From: Trichobilharzia szidati
Taxonomy: Eukaryota; Platyhelminthes; Trematoda; Strigeidida; Schistosomatidae
Reading direction: 5' to 3'
DNA: 64,000 bases
NCBI GenBank assembly: GCA_944472155.2
Contig: OX235271.1
Coordinates: forward strand, 84,829,256-84,893,255
Shown here: positions 41,801-56,800 of the stretch, one piece after another
Position numbering within the stretch: position 1 is the stretch's first letter
Layout: each line of letters opens with the position of its first letter
Program-made: the position numbers and the translations under genes
The notes under the pieces: generated by a model
Told to the model about the DNA's origin: nothing
Databases searched by the model: none
Seen by the model: the letters and a program-made list of their open reading frames with translations, nothing else

Positions 41801-44800
41801 ACTGATGGGTATACGATCATGGGAGCGTACTGCCGAAGAGTTTCAAAACTGGACGAAACGGCTGTCCAGTTCTGCAGTCATTCTCTAATTGATGTCGTTT
41901 ACTGATGTAGCCTAGTCGGAAATCAATGAAATTCCAAGAAACCTACATCTGATGATTAGGAATTAGTTTGTAATAGTCAATAGTTGTAGACCTGGAAATC
42001 TTTTGACTGGAAGTGATTTGTCACGCTGACATAATACTCTTCTATGGCAACGAAATATAGAAGAAGACAGTTATTTTCTAAAATTATCAACACTGGTTAA
42101 TGAAGTAATATTCGGTTGTTATTATTATTATTTGGGAGGTATTGTTTGCTTACAGCTAATATTAACAACGTAAATCTCAGTAATTTAACATGTTACAATG
42201 TTATTTGTGTCAGATGTTGTTAGGATTTCGCCCGGTATATTTCACTATAACTGTTTCATAAAGAAACTGTTGAAGACGAACACTTGGTAAAGGAATGTTT
42301 ACTCGAGTTGATCACAGACTGATATCAGTTAGAGGACCATTGAAAACCAGACAGTACTGAAAAGTTGTCTCATCCTAGTTTATGAATTATCGGCAGTACG
42401 CACCCATCGCTGTGGTTCAAACCCAGGACCTTCCGGTTACAAGGCGAGCTCGTATACCATTCAGCCACTGGGACCCGATTTAATGGCCAGCCCATGAATT
42501 CCAACTTCTACCAATTCGTGATTTAGCGTGACTGGCACCAACCAATGTCGTCGGTGGGACATCCATCCTCACACTTGACTGGATGGACCTCACTGGTCAC
42601 GACTTCTCACTAGAACTCCAGGAAAATCCGTCCTGTAGCAGGTCACTATCGAGCATCAGATTAATTCACAAAAGTTGGTTTGCAAGGATCAGATTTGTTT
42701 TGACGAGTTGATCACGGATTGATATCAGTTAGAGAACCAGTGGCTGAATCGTAAACGAGCTTGCCTTGTAACCGAAAGGTCCTGGGTTCGAATCCGGTCG
42801 GTGGATGCGTATTGACGATGAGTTCCCAACTATGAGGTGGAAACAGCAATCCAGTACTCCCTGGTGGTTTCAATGGTTCTCTAAATGATATCAATCCGTG
42901 ATCAACTTTTCAAAACAAATCTGATCCTTACAAACCAACTATTGAAAGGAATGTTCCTTGGAATTCGGTATCTCAGTATGGCGAAACTATGTACACCTTA
43001 CCTTCAGCGTACCATTTGCACACATCTTCCACGTAGTGCTACTTCTGGCCTTCCTTTATATTGTGTTTCTTTGTGTTCCTTTCACGTCTCCCATGTATCT
43101 CCGCAACGATGTATTATTTGCTTTTTCTGGTGTCAAATATATCTCCCTGTTGTATGATGTCTTTATGCTGATGAACGTCTCTTTATATACTACTGATAAA
43201 TCTTACTCATCAGTAGCACACGCCACAATAGTTGACTGATATCTACATATTTGTTTTTTTTTTATTTTACCTTACTTTTCCAGATAATGCACGAAATGGC
43301 AATAAGCGTAATAGTGAAAATACTCGAGAACATTGTGCTTATTTCTTTTGGCAAGGATCACAGAGTAAAATCACGGAAAAAGGCGCAGCAGCTTTAATGA
43401 CTATTGAATTAGACGAGGAAAGAGGTCCACAGGTTAGTCTTGTTTTTTTATACACTTTGTCAAACGAAAATTACTTTTATTTTTACTTTTACTGTCTGAC
43501 CAGAGTAGTTATTATTTCATCATAGAAAGAAAAACTACACATATTGTAACATCTCACAGGCTTTCAAGCTGATGTTTGTATTTCCCACTAATTAGACAGC
43601 GGCGTTTGCTCCTTGTTGACACGTCAACTACTGAAACGGACACTTCGACGATGTCTGAGGACTAAAATGATGGTATTTCGGTAGATGGCGACTACCAACA
43701 CAGACCAAATACTTTGGTCTAATATAATCGATCAGCGGGGAATATAAAAACCAATCTAAAAATAAATAATATTGGAAGGACAGAAAGAAAGGTATATCTA
43801 CGATTATCTGAACATGTACCAAAAAGCTATTATCTAAAGGGAACAAATGCTTTCAACAGTTTCGTCGCCAGGCACCTCCTTTACACGGGTCATGAGGTGG
43901 ACGTCGAAAAGTCGTTCAAAATTATCAATATGCAAAAGAGCTGAATTCTCCTTAAGTTTGCTGAAGCCATTTCCATCAAGCGCCTGAAACCTGATTTATT
44001 CGTCCAGAAAGAAGCGGTCATCAGTCTTTCTTCGCCCTGGTAACTGAACATTTTCATCTCTCTTTCATCTGAATGCGTAATGCTGAAAAGTTTCCATTGT
44101 GTATGATTATTATTATTCGGAATAGTGTTTAATATTACATATATATAAATATGTATATATTATTACTGTATGCATATATTGATCGATTAGTTTTTGTTTA
44201 AAATGAACTTTGTGCAAATAGGTTAAAATTGTCTTTATAGATATATTTGCTAATGTCTTTTGCCTGCAAGCAGCTGTAGAGAAGGCAAAGAAATAAAAGT
44301 TGGTACCACTTCATTCTGCAAAATCTTTAGTTCTTGCCTTGTTCAAATTCATTAAGGTGAATAAATGTATGAAATAATAGTGGTAGTTGATACGCATTGC
44401 TCAGAAGAGGTGGTTCTTATCGTCCAAGCAATCTACTGGATAGTACTTTGGCGTTTAAATTGAGCGCTGAGTTCGAGTTTCAGTCACTGAGGGTTTCATG
44501 TGCATCTAACTGACGAGTCTTAAATAGGATGAAAATATGTATCCTGGATTTTATTGCTAGTTACCACCCAACAAAATAATATCTCATAATTACTCATCAT
44601 CTGAAGACTACTTGAAATCGCCTGGAAACGATACTTCAACTGTTGAAATCATACCACAGTAAATGTTGTCATCGTTGATCTATATACATTATCAACAAAA
44701 CGGCTTACGAGACGTCATCAGATAACTAGACGAAAGTAACCAAACTGAGTGAATCAACTTCTTTATATATACAAATCCGGTTGAAAATGTTTTATAACAC

Positions 44801-47800
44801 CAACATTCCTAAAGTATAGTGATCTGTGCATCTTTTGCACATCGAATATTTTAAAGAAATAAGAGACGTCAAAAGGAGCCTGATAACTGTATTCCTGGAA
44901 TTACTTGCTTGTCTTTCAGCATAGAGTTTCTTGAGTTACTCCCCACAATGTCGAAAAGAAGTCTCTGTCTAGCTGCCCTTCCAATGTACATTCTGTCATG
45001 TATATGGATGTAAATTCATAAACACCATTGGTAATGATATCATCATTAGGGTACTTATCTAATTTCGACTGATTTCATAAGGATATAGTATTGTAACAAC
45101 AGAAGACAAGGGCCAGGCAACAGATCGTTTATTTAGGAAAATCAACACATATTTATAGATTTTAATGTACGTTATTGTAGATTATTGTTAGTGGAAAATA
45201 CAGTCTTTTGATTGTTTGTTTCTCATAGAAAGTTGACCTTGCATCTCTTTGTGGCTGTGTCAGATCATCCATATGCTAACTGTATCCGCCCACGCAAAGC
45301 CTTTGTTCTCATTTTCTCACCGCCGATATTGGGGACATAAACATTGACGTCAATTACTGTCTACCAACTTTGGCTAGCAGCCAGCTCTCACCACAGTATT
45401 ACATACTTATGCATACTGGCTTTAAACAAACTTCATTTGTGACTCTTAATTCTTGTATCAGTTATTCCCTCCTGAATGTCTCATACTGAAATCCTTCCGC
45501 TGTATTCTTCGCTTTTTACTATTTGACCAGTCTAGCTGTCACACAAAAAGTTTAAATTTCCTCTTAAAATAACTTCCACCTTTGCTGACAGTAATACTGT
45601 TTTTCACTAAGCGAAATGATTGTGAACGAAGATAAAAGCACCCTTTTCAACTAAGACACGTTTCGCTAATTCAATCCTGAATCAGAATGATGCAAAGACT
45701 TTTGACTTCAAAAATAACCAACAACTATGTCTTAGTGCGTAAAAAATGAATACAAAGAACCACAATAGCGTTGTCAACCACACGCTAATATTCAGTTCAG
45801 TAGTAAGAAATCTCATTGTTAAACGGCTAGAGTAAGCACCCGTCTTGAATCAATTAGTTATAAGTGCTAGTTTGTAGGCATATTTAAATGATTTCAATAT
45901 TGAGCACAAACTAAATTCATTTATAAAAACATAAAAAACCAAAATTGCAGTACTAGATAGCTGTTTGATCCTATCCTTTGAACTCTTCAGCAGTAGACAC
46001 CCACGGTGATCTCAGCAGGAATTGAACCCGGGATTTTCAGGCTCTAAGGCGAACACATTGACAATTCATCCAACTGGAATGGAATCAGGCGCGCTTCTCT
46101 TGATACTTGAAACTGATGCACTCAACTGCTACTGATTATACTGTAACCAGGGTGAAATCCAATTTGCTTTTTTATTCCTTTAACTTCTCAGTGGAACATA
46201 GGGCTTCAAGCTAGAGGCTTGAAGTTTCGGTAACAGTAGTGTTTATTCTTACAGGATGGGGTTTCTAGCCTCATGCTAAACCTGCCCTCTTTACTAGTCC
46301 TACTACTGGCTTAGCGAGGTAAAGGAGTGCGTTGAACAGGGATCGAACCCTGAACCACATGCGAGTATTCTACAGTTGTGCCACTGACGCACGTGTGTAC
46401 TTTAAGCTAGCTGTAATTTTTTGTAAATTCTTCATTCTTGACTTTTTAATGGATACTAGTTTAGTGCGTCTAGTCCTTTGTTTGCTACAGATTCAATCCT
46501 GCCTGTCAAGTTTCCAATGTTTTCCAGGATTTCCTTTCATGTTTTCTCGTAGTGAAAATACCTTCAGTTAACTCATTAACATCTTTTTGTGAAGGTTTGA
46601 CTACTATTCAGAATATTATTCATAGATGTCGACGAGATTTTTGGTATATTATCACTATTATGACAATATTTGATCGGATGATCACCTTGTTAGCACATAA
46701 TTTGTTTTATAACTCTTCTCACCTATTATGTTAAAAGTACCAAAACTTGAATTTTAGAAGGTTAAAGGAATGCCATAATATGTGAAAGTCTAATTATAAC
46801 TGCTATATACTATTAATATTAATAATAATAATAATGTCGCCTTATAAATATCATATGTTGTTTTTCACCTTGTTAAAAAGATCATTTGACCTTGCACTTG
46901 CTTTTGTTTTTGTTTTTGTTAATTAAATATTATTATTAATAATAATAATCAGATCAGAGTAATAGAAGGAAAGGAACCGCCAGTATTTTGTCACCTATTC
47001 AATGGTAGAATGATTGTACACGATGGAAAGAGAACAACACCAAAACATGTGAGTGTTTTCATCTGTTGAATATTCTAAAGTTTTACTGTGATGATGGTTT
47101 ATTTTCCAGTTCTTTTAAGTCCCGAAAGGAATATAGGGCTGTAAATTTTACGCCTGAAATTTTCACTACTGCTTGTAAAGTTATAAGGAGTAGGTTTGGT
47201 AACATCACAACCTATTTTTTATTGTACCCTTGGGTTCCTAGTGGAACACAGGGCTTCAACTGCACGCCTCCACTTGCTTCTGTCTTCTGCTGTACTTTTC
47301 AACTGCAGCCATGTTAGTCCATACTGCTTCAGCTCCTCTTCACACGATCTCCTCCATGTCACCCTTCGACGTCCAACTCACCGCTTACCTTTCGGGTTCC
47401 ACTCGACGGCCTGACGCGCGATGTCACCCAGCGGCCTCCTCAGCGAGTGTCCAATCCATCTCCACTTTCTCCTGCATATTTGTTGAGCGATTGGCTCTTG
47501 TTTTGTTTGTTCCCATAGTTTCTTGTTTGTGATTCTTTCCGGCCATCTCATCTTCAGTGTACAGAACGAAGACAGTTGTTGATAAAGGTCTGCAGCCTGT
47601 TGAAAATATTCTTTCTGACCAGCCAAGTTTCTGATCCGTAAAGCAAAACTGACTTGACGTTTGTATTGAAAATCCGAATTTTGTTGTTGATGCTGAGTGA
47701 CGAAGATTTCCAGATTGGTTTCAGGTTGATGAATGTGTTTCTCGCCTTCACGATTCTCGATTTGACATCCTCGTCCGTTCCTCCTTTGGTTGAGACAATG

Positions 47801-50800
47801 CTCCCTAGATAAGTGAATGAAGTGACCTCTTTTAAATCCCTTCCGTTGATGGTGATTGGCGCTGGATGTTGCTGTTGTTGTTGTTGTTGGTTGGTTGGTT
47901 ATTTTCATGACCTCTGTCTTGTCTATGTTCACCTGGAGTCCTGTTTTTGCTGCTTCTTCGACCAGTTTGTTGGTTTTCGCTTGTAATTCTTCGATTTTGT
48001 GTGATATCAAACATAAATCATCCACGCGCGAAATCTAAGTCTTCTAGGTTCTTCACATCAGTCCACGATATCCCTGTCTTCTCGTTTCCCTTTGTGTGAC
48101 GCATAATCCTGTGCACCACAATTAGTAATATAACACCACAACCTACTTTCTTTCTATTCCAAGCTTAATACCACATAAGAGAGGTCTAGTAATGCATCGG
48201 CAGGGAGTCGAACCCCAGACCACGAGGTTGCCTTACAAGAATTCTACCCCTAAACCACTGACTCGTTATGATGATCATGATAAAGCATAAAGTAATGGAC
48301 AGTGGATGAAATGAAATGAATCACCCTCTTCGTTGTTTCACCATTTCAAAGTGTATGTTAAATGCACTTGCAATAGAGAAGATTTTCATATCTCAGTTAT
48401 TATTTTTTGTTGGAATAGAAATTACAAGAAAACTCTGTGCGGAAAAACAGTCTTCATTGTTAACAATATCCCAGAAGGCCACTATATATACTACTAACTG
48501 ATTGTGATGAGTAGTTGGGCGTTTCACTCCTTTTGGGCCAAAATTATCAGCACTATACCCGGTTTAACGTAAATCAAACAACCTAATCAGTTCAAACCGC
48601 CCACCGAATTCTGACCAGCTACTTGAAAAAACTGGTAATCCGTTAAATCAAATTCACAATTCACAAATTAATTCACGATCAGCTGATGAGGTTGAAACAA
48701 TGAGCGAAACAGGCATCCATTGTTCAGATCACCCTAGTTTGGCTGGTAAGCCCTTCTGGTTGATGCTATTAGTGCCCAACTGCTTATCGCAATCACTTAA
48801 TAGTGTACAGCGTCACACATCTACGTGGAATCCTAATGGGAAACGATGAGTGGGTCGTCCGAGGGTGACATGGATAAGATCGTGTGAGGAGATTATGGTC
48901 AATCATAGACCGAAATGAATAGGACAGCAGCAAATAGAACAAAGTGTAGATGTGTTGTTAAAGCCTTATGTTCCACTTGGAAGCCAAAGGAACAATAAAT
49001 AATATGAAATCCATGTTTGCCTTCTTGATCGCCATTTATGAAATCGGGCAGCAGACAACCTGTGGTGATCTGAATAATGTCGGTTTCCAAAGGAAATTGT
49101 GGTGAAATGGTCACTCCGAATTGCGCGAATCGAAATTTGTGAATTAATTTGTTAACTGTGAATTTGGTTTGATATCTATGAACGCCTGAACAACAGCATA
49201 TAGTTTCTGGTTGTTTTACAAGACGATTTGAAAAGTGGTTGAAATTGTCATTCTTTTTAACAAAATGGTTAAAGCTTGTAGCCCTTCATAAAATTTCATA
49301 AAAAGTTAAAAGTATAACGTTTTATGGGAGACTTCAGTGTTGTGAAGCGTTTATGACTTCCTCATTGTTCATTAGTGAGTTGTGTGTTTTCAGGTGAAAC
49401 ACCGACAGGATCTAGTATCTCAAAGTATGTCAGTTAAATTCTCCGATGTATGTCATTTCAATACTTCTCTTTCATAATATGATATTTAGCATGAATAAAA
49501 TTAACAAGAAACGCATTCACGAGGTGATCAACGCTCGTCCTTATTTATTTGCCCAATAAATGTAAAAAAGGAAATATTGTTGAATGTTCAAGTATTGGTT
49601 TTGTGGGGAATTTTCTTTGATTGGTTGAAGGATTTCATCATGAGCTGACACCAGTTAGAGAGCCATTGGAGAATCTGCAGGAAGTACTGGACATCTGCTT
49701 CGTCCTAGTTTTGGGCTCTTCATCAGCACGTACCCACCGGGTTGAATGTATTGTGGATACAGGAAGATCACTTACTAATGCAACGTGATTATATCTAAAC
49801 TTACGTGATGGAAACTAGTCATCGGAGTAGTTTCATAAAGAACCATACGAACAAATTTAGATAGAAATCTTGAGACAATGAGAGTACAGAAGAAATTATT
49901 ATTTAAAACGGAACTTTCAAGTAGAATTTTGTTCTAGAGAGCAACCATAGCTTAACGGAGAACATTTTCTAGATAGTAAATGGTTGGGAGTCAAACGAAT
50001 TAGAAGCTAGATAGTTTGCCACACCCATGTATATTTATCAATTAATTCATCTGCTACTGTGCAGACAGTTATGTTGGGCGTACTATAAGACAGAATAGCC
50101 ATTGTGTTACTGAGCATCTCCTGTTGTAGTTTGGTTGAGGACAGATAAAAACCATAGAAAGTTGATTTTTATCGTTTTTATTTGATACTGATGATTCAAT
50201 AAACAGAATGGAAGTATTCAAGGATGTTTGTCGCATCCCATGGAATCTTTCCACTGTATGTAATTAAGGCGATTTGCTTCCAACTAATAAGATTAAACTA
50301 TGCAGTCAGTAGAAATTCATACAGCCATTATCCTTTCCTCTGATAGTTTGAACCTAATTAACTGATTGTACCACCATATCCCTTTTATCATAACATTTTC
50401 GTCAAGCCTTACTTAGGCTTATTCTATCCAGTAGATATGAATTCAGTAGACGAACATTTGTAAATTAATGATGTGCGGTAACAACAGTCCTGTTTAATTT
50501 AAAGGCGTTCACTGAACACTGACAAGTCTTGGAAACCACTAGAAGGATTTTCTATTACGAAAAAAAATTTATCTTCAGGTATTGGTTTGCAGGAACTTGA
50601 TCGGTTTTACGATTTCATCGTGAATTGGTATCTGTTAGAGGATCATTGGAAAACCATCTAAGAGTGTTGGATAGCTGTTTCATCCTAGTTTGGAACTCTT
50701 CAACAGTACGTACCCACACTGCGAGGTTTGAACACAGGACCCTTTGGTTACAAGGAGAGGTCGTAGACCGTTGAGCCATTGGGACCTGATCGAATGGCCA

Positions 50801-53800
50801 GCCCATGAATTCCAACTTCTGCTAATTCATAATATGGTGTGACCTCTGGCGAATGTCATCCTTGGCAAGTATTTGTCCTCATACTAGACTTGCTGGACCC
50901 CAATAGTCACTACTTCCCATTTACTATTTTCTTAAATTATCTTAAAGAAAGAGATGTCAGTGCACAACACCTTCATCTCAATTATTTCCAAATTTATCGA
51001 TTGAGTCCACCAGCAAAATTTAAAGTTTTAAGACACATACTATGAAACACTTCATTCTTTATCCTTTTACCTTCCGAGTGGAACATAGGGTTCCAAGCTT
51101 CAGCTTCGGAGTTTCAGTGTTTTTTTGGGGGGAGGCGGGGTGAGATTGATAGCCTCAAACTCAAACATCTCTGTTTTCTGAGTTTACCACAGGTTAAGTG
51201 AGATTTATGAATGAACCGGAGGGGAAGGGGTGGAATTGGACCAGGATTGCATTCTTGATTGGTGAACATTTTACCCCTGAGTGACAAACACAAACACAAA
51301 TAAACATTATTTCCTATTCACAGTGCAGTCTGTTCATAGAAGACAATACCTGGGGAAAACAGTTCTTCCAACTTTTATGTGCTTTTTATTTTTAGTTATA
51401 TATTTCTTTCGTAATAATTTCCTACTTGAATGTTGCTTCATTACAAATCACTCACTTTTAACATTCGTCTATTCTTTTTATCAAAAAGCCTAGTCCACGT
51501 ATGTTTATTGTTCGTGGTGAAGTAATGCAAGAAGGTCATTTGATTGAAGTTCCAGTCTCATTGAGTTCATTACGTCCACAAGGTGTATTATTTTTAATCC
51601 AATGTAAAAAGCTACTGGCTAGCACAGATTCACCACAAATTATGAAAGCTTACTGCTGGATTGGTCATTTAGTCCCAGAGGCTAATTTAATCACTGCAAG
51701 ATATGTTCTTAGTCAATTAAAGAAATGGTAAGTTTCAAATAGAGTTAGTGTACATTAAGTATTAATTATATCTGATTGTTTCATTTACTTGTTCACTGGT
51801 TTACTAACGCTGTAAAAAAATGAACAACCAATTACATAATTTATATTCACGCTTTACCTATACATGAATATCGAATTGGTTGTTAATCTAAACTGGGCAA
51901 ATAATGAGTTTGCTAGCGGATTTTATTCCTAACATGGCTTAGAAATTCTGTTAACTGTGATTTCCACTGTCAAGTGTTTACACACCCATAGTAAATGTCC
52001 ACCAAAACGTCCCTGTAAGATCATTTGCGGTGATCAATTTTTAATTAAGATGTATTCATCATCATTATCATTCATCTGGTGCGTCGTTGGCGCAGCAGTA
52101 GAATGCTCGCCGACCACGCATGTGGTCTAGGGTTCAATCCCCGTTTGACCCACTCTTTTACCTCATTAAGCCAATAGTAAGACTGGTAAAGAGGGAAGGT
52201 TTGGCATGAGGCTAGCAACCCCATCCTGTAAAAATAAAAACACCATTGCTGCCAAAACTTCAAGCCTGTAGTTTGAAACCCTATGTTCCCCTAGGAATGT
52301 GAAGGAATAGAAAACAATCATGCATCTGAAGCTTACAAAGTTTGATGGATAACTTACCTATGACAGTATATGCCCCATATATTCTCAGCATCATTTCAAG
52401 TGATGTTGTAAAAGAAACGTTTCCACAACTTCATTCGGATACATAATTTTGGTCAAGGGTCAAATCAATATAATTACAAATAGCAATTAAAAACGTAAAA
52501 ATGATAAAAATAAACAGGAAGTTTGAATTAAGAAAGGTGATAGGATAATCACTATTAAGAGAATTGACTTTCTATAATGGCCATGGTAGAGACAACGGTT
52601 GGATGCATTTCTTTTATATACATTGTGTCAGTTTGAACTTTTGGAGGGAGACGGAGAACATGAGTGTGTATGTAGTTCGGTAACTGAACATCTAATGAAT
52701 TCATGACATGCAGCTCTGTTTGAAAAGTCCTTCAAAGTCATATACAAGATCCGATCAAACCTCTCAAGAGGAGTGAAACCAAGGATTCTAGGTGTACCTG
52801 AGGCACTAGTGATCCAAATGTTCGAGTTTATGCTGTGTATCTAAAAGAAATACTTCCAACCGTTGTCTCTAACATGGCCATTATAAGGCGTCAATTCTCT
52901 CACTAGTAATTATCCTATTATCTTTCTAATCCAAACTTCCTGTTTATTTCTATCGTCTTTACATTTTAAATTCGTATTTGCAATTGTATTAATTTGACCC
53001 TTGACCGGAAATAATTCTGGAACTTTCTCACTTGTTTACTATATATACACGAATGTACAGTTTGGTTGATGACTTCGTTGAAAAGAAAAATTTCCTCACT
53101 GCAACTGTTGTTTAAATATTTTCTAGCGGCATATTGTCATTTATGTAGTACATCCACTCAGCAGTAGTCAGGCAGCCATTAAAAATCAGAGAGTACTGGA
53201 CAATTTTCTCGTCGTAGCTTGAAAGTCTTCAGCAGTATACATTCACAAACCCCACCAGGGTTCTAACTTGGCACCTTCGTATTTTAGAGTCAGTCCGTTG
53301 ATCATTCAACTACGATATATCATTCTTCTGTTAGTTAGTACTAACAGGATGAATGTCCTGAAGTTCTGATGTGATGTCTTAACCGATTGAGTCAACCATT
53401 TCAGGATGAAGAGGATGCACATTGATAGTAGTGACTAACAGTAGCACTTAACATCACGAAGTGACAGAAGTTTGGAATGATATATTGTAGAATTCCAATC
53501 CAGTTGGTGTAAAGGTCAAAATCTCTAGTGAACTTGTCTTAATTTCTGAATATTCCCTTACTGTTATCATGTTAAATGGGCTAATCTATTTTAAAAACTC
53601 CATTAATTACGTCATAATACTTAGTATCACGTAATCCTTCTTGTTTCTTTGACACTATGTAATTTACTAATAAGATATATTACCGATTTTTGTGTACATT
53701 TTTAAGCTGTCCATCGGAACTTGGTACAGATTTAGGCGATATTTTTGAAATTCACCAGAATGATAGAAATGAATTGTCCAAAGAATTTTTGAATATTCTA

Positions 53801-56800
53801 CAGTCAGAGGATCAAATCTCAGTTCCATTGTGTCTGGATGCAATTAAGGGTAAGAAGTTATTATATTGTCTTACTAGTTCGATACCTTATTAATACTGTT
53901 CCCTTGGGTTCCAAGTGGAACATGGAACTGCAGCAGCACATCTCCACTTTCCTCTGCACTCCTCAGTCCTTTTTATAAGCTGTCTCCATCATTGTACTTC
54001 CTTAAGCACCCATCTCCTAACATGATTTTCTCCACATCATTCTCTGACTCCCAACTAGTCATTTTCTTATTCAGGTTCCACTCTCGGGCCTGCCTAGCGT
54101 ATAATGTCACTCAACGAAACCCTATACATATTTGCCAGTCAACAGGTTCTTGATTGGTTCGTTGTTGCTAATCCGTTCTGGCCATCTGATCTTCATTATG
54201 GAGTGAATGCAGGTATTGATAAACATCTACAGTATTCAGCGGGAAATTCTCTTGGTGGCGCTTCAGGTCACTGATGCAAGTAGAATGGCTGACTAAACAC
54301 CAGGGATGAATATCCGGATCTTGTTCCTTGTGATTTTGTGCAACAGATTTTCAAATTGATTCAATAGAAATAACGGTTTGTCGTGCTTTTCCAATCCCAG
54401 CAGACTTTGAAATCCTAATCTGTGCCAGTTGTTATTGAAACGATACTGCTTAGCCAGATAAGTGAAAGAGATGACTTCTTTTAGATTTCTCCACCTGCTG
54501 ATGACGACTGATGCTTATTGTGGTTGGTTAAGTATCTTCATTATTTCAGTCTTCTCTGTGTGTTAACCTGGAGTTCTGTCATCGCTACTTCTTCTGTCAG
54601 CTTGTTAGTTTTCACCAGTAGATCTTCTAGTTTGATTAACTCTTGACATAAATCATCCTTGAAGTCCAGACCTTGTACCGCTGATGGTATAAATTTCATT
54701 ATTGATTGATGTCCGATGGAGAACCACTGACAGAAGTTAAGATTCTTATGTCATTAAATTTCTAAACAATAACTGGTTGTCAACGGACTCACCTTGAAAC
54801 TTGAAGGTCCTGATTCTGACATCTTCTGGGGTCGTGGGTGTGCAGTGCTGAAGAATACTCAACTAGGACGAAGTATATATGCCAAGCGTACCTTCATTTT
54901 CAATGACAAGTCAACGGATATTAGTTCCTCACAAGCGAAAACCGACAAACTGGTTGAAGAAGCAGCAAAGACAGGACTCCAGGTGAACATAGACAAAACG
55001 GAGGTTATGAAAATAACCAACCAGCAGCAACAACAACAGCAGCAACATTCATTGCCGATCACCATCAACAGGAGGGATTTGAAAGAGGTTGCTTCATTCA
55101 CTTATCTAGGGAGCATTGTCTCAACTACAGGAGGAACGGACGAGGATGTCAAATCGAGAATCGGGAAGGCGAGAAACACATTTATCCACCTGAAACCAAT
55201 CTGGAAATCTTCGTCACTCATTGTCAACAACAAAACTTCGATTTTCAATACAAACTTCAAGTCAGTTCTTCTATACGGATCAGAAACTTGGTGGGTCACA
55301 AAGAATATTTTCAACCTTTATCAACAACTGTCTTCGTTCTATACTGAGTATCAGATGGCCGGAAAGAATCACAAACAAGAAACTATGGGAAGAAACAAAA
55401 CAAGAACCAATCGCTCAACAAATATGCAGGAGAAAGTGGAGATGGATTGGACACTCGCTGAGGAGGCCGTTGAGTGACATCGCGCGTCAGGCCATAGCTC
55501 GAGTGGAACCCGAAAGGGAAGCGGCGAGTGGGACGTCAGTGCAAGGGTGACATGGAGGAGATCGTGTGAAGAGGAGTTGAAACAGTATGGACTAACATGG
55601 ATGCAGGTGAAAAGTACAGCAGAAGACAGAAGCAAGTGGAGACGTGCAGTTGAAGCCCTATGTTCCACTAGGAACCCAAGAGAACAATAATAATAATAAT
55701 GATACGAGATTTACATTGAAGTTGAGCGAAATCACTACGAAGCGAAAATTCAAATAGTGTTTAGCCTGAGTGTTTATTATTCTATGTGTATTTATCAGAA
55801 TATTCTACATGGTAAGATCATAAGAAATGTTACTTCATTGATGGGTGCAAATAAAAAGCGAATCTATGCTTACAGCTTATTTTGTAAATTGATTCTCCCA
55901 TACTAACAGTACATCCTCAAAACAGTAATATAATAAATAGCACAGGTAAATATATACGGACAATACGTGCTTTTCGTCTTTGTTCATGGCTTGATGTGAT
56001 AATCTAATAACGTCAATTTTCAACGTCAATATATGGTTTATGCTGCCTTATATTTCTAAATGATACACATAAACATATACGTACATACATTCGATAAAAT
56101 ATGTTAATGATAGATGGATCGAATACTTTCATCACCACTAGTCTGTATCTGGGCTGCAGATCATGAAGGCAATTTCTCTGTTGATTTGTATGTGCGCCTA
56201 CTTGTGTGCACATGTGTATTTGTCTCGTTACTAGTTCTTAGGTATTCTTAGGTATTCTATTGTGATGTTAAGGCAATTAAAAGAAAACGACTGACTTTCT
56301 AAAACACAGAATGTTAACCGCTTTAAAAATACAACAAAGAAATATCAGTTAACTAGAATTTGGACAAAGTTATTGCTAATATTTATTGGGAATAGCTTAA
56401 CAAGCATACTGAATACCATCAGCTAATTAAAAGTGGAACCAACCTAACTGTGCTGATACTTTGAGAAGTACACTAATTTATCACTAAGGTTGTAACCAGT
56501 GGCATGTTTCTATCAAGTTAGATGATTCGCCATCCCCGTGTATCTGGAATAGATGTTAGACAGTTGGAGGCTATCAGTGAGGAACGACGGTCTTAGATTT
56601 TGTGTTTTTGTTGTCATCCTGTCAGTAATATGTGTCTGCAACTTTAAAGTAGCCGATGTCACATTTGAAATCCTAACCCAGGTCACTTGGGGCTTCAGTG
56701 AGAGAGGCATTACTATAGTGCTATTCGGACTCCTGATAACCTTAAATTCGCATTGAACAGTTCTTTCTTTGTTGTTTTACTTTCTGATTTATTTCAATAG

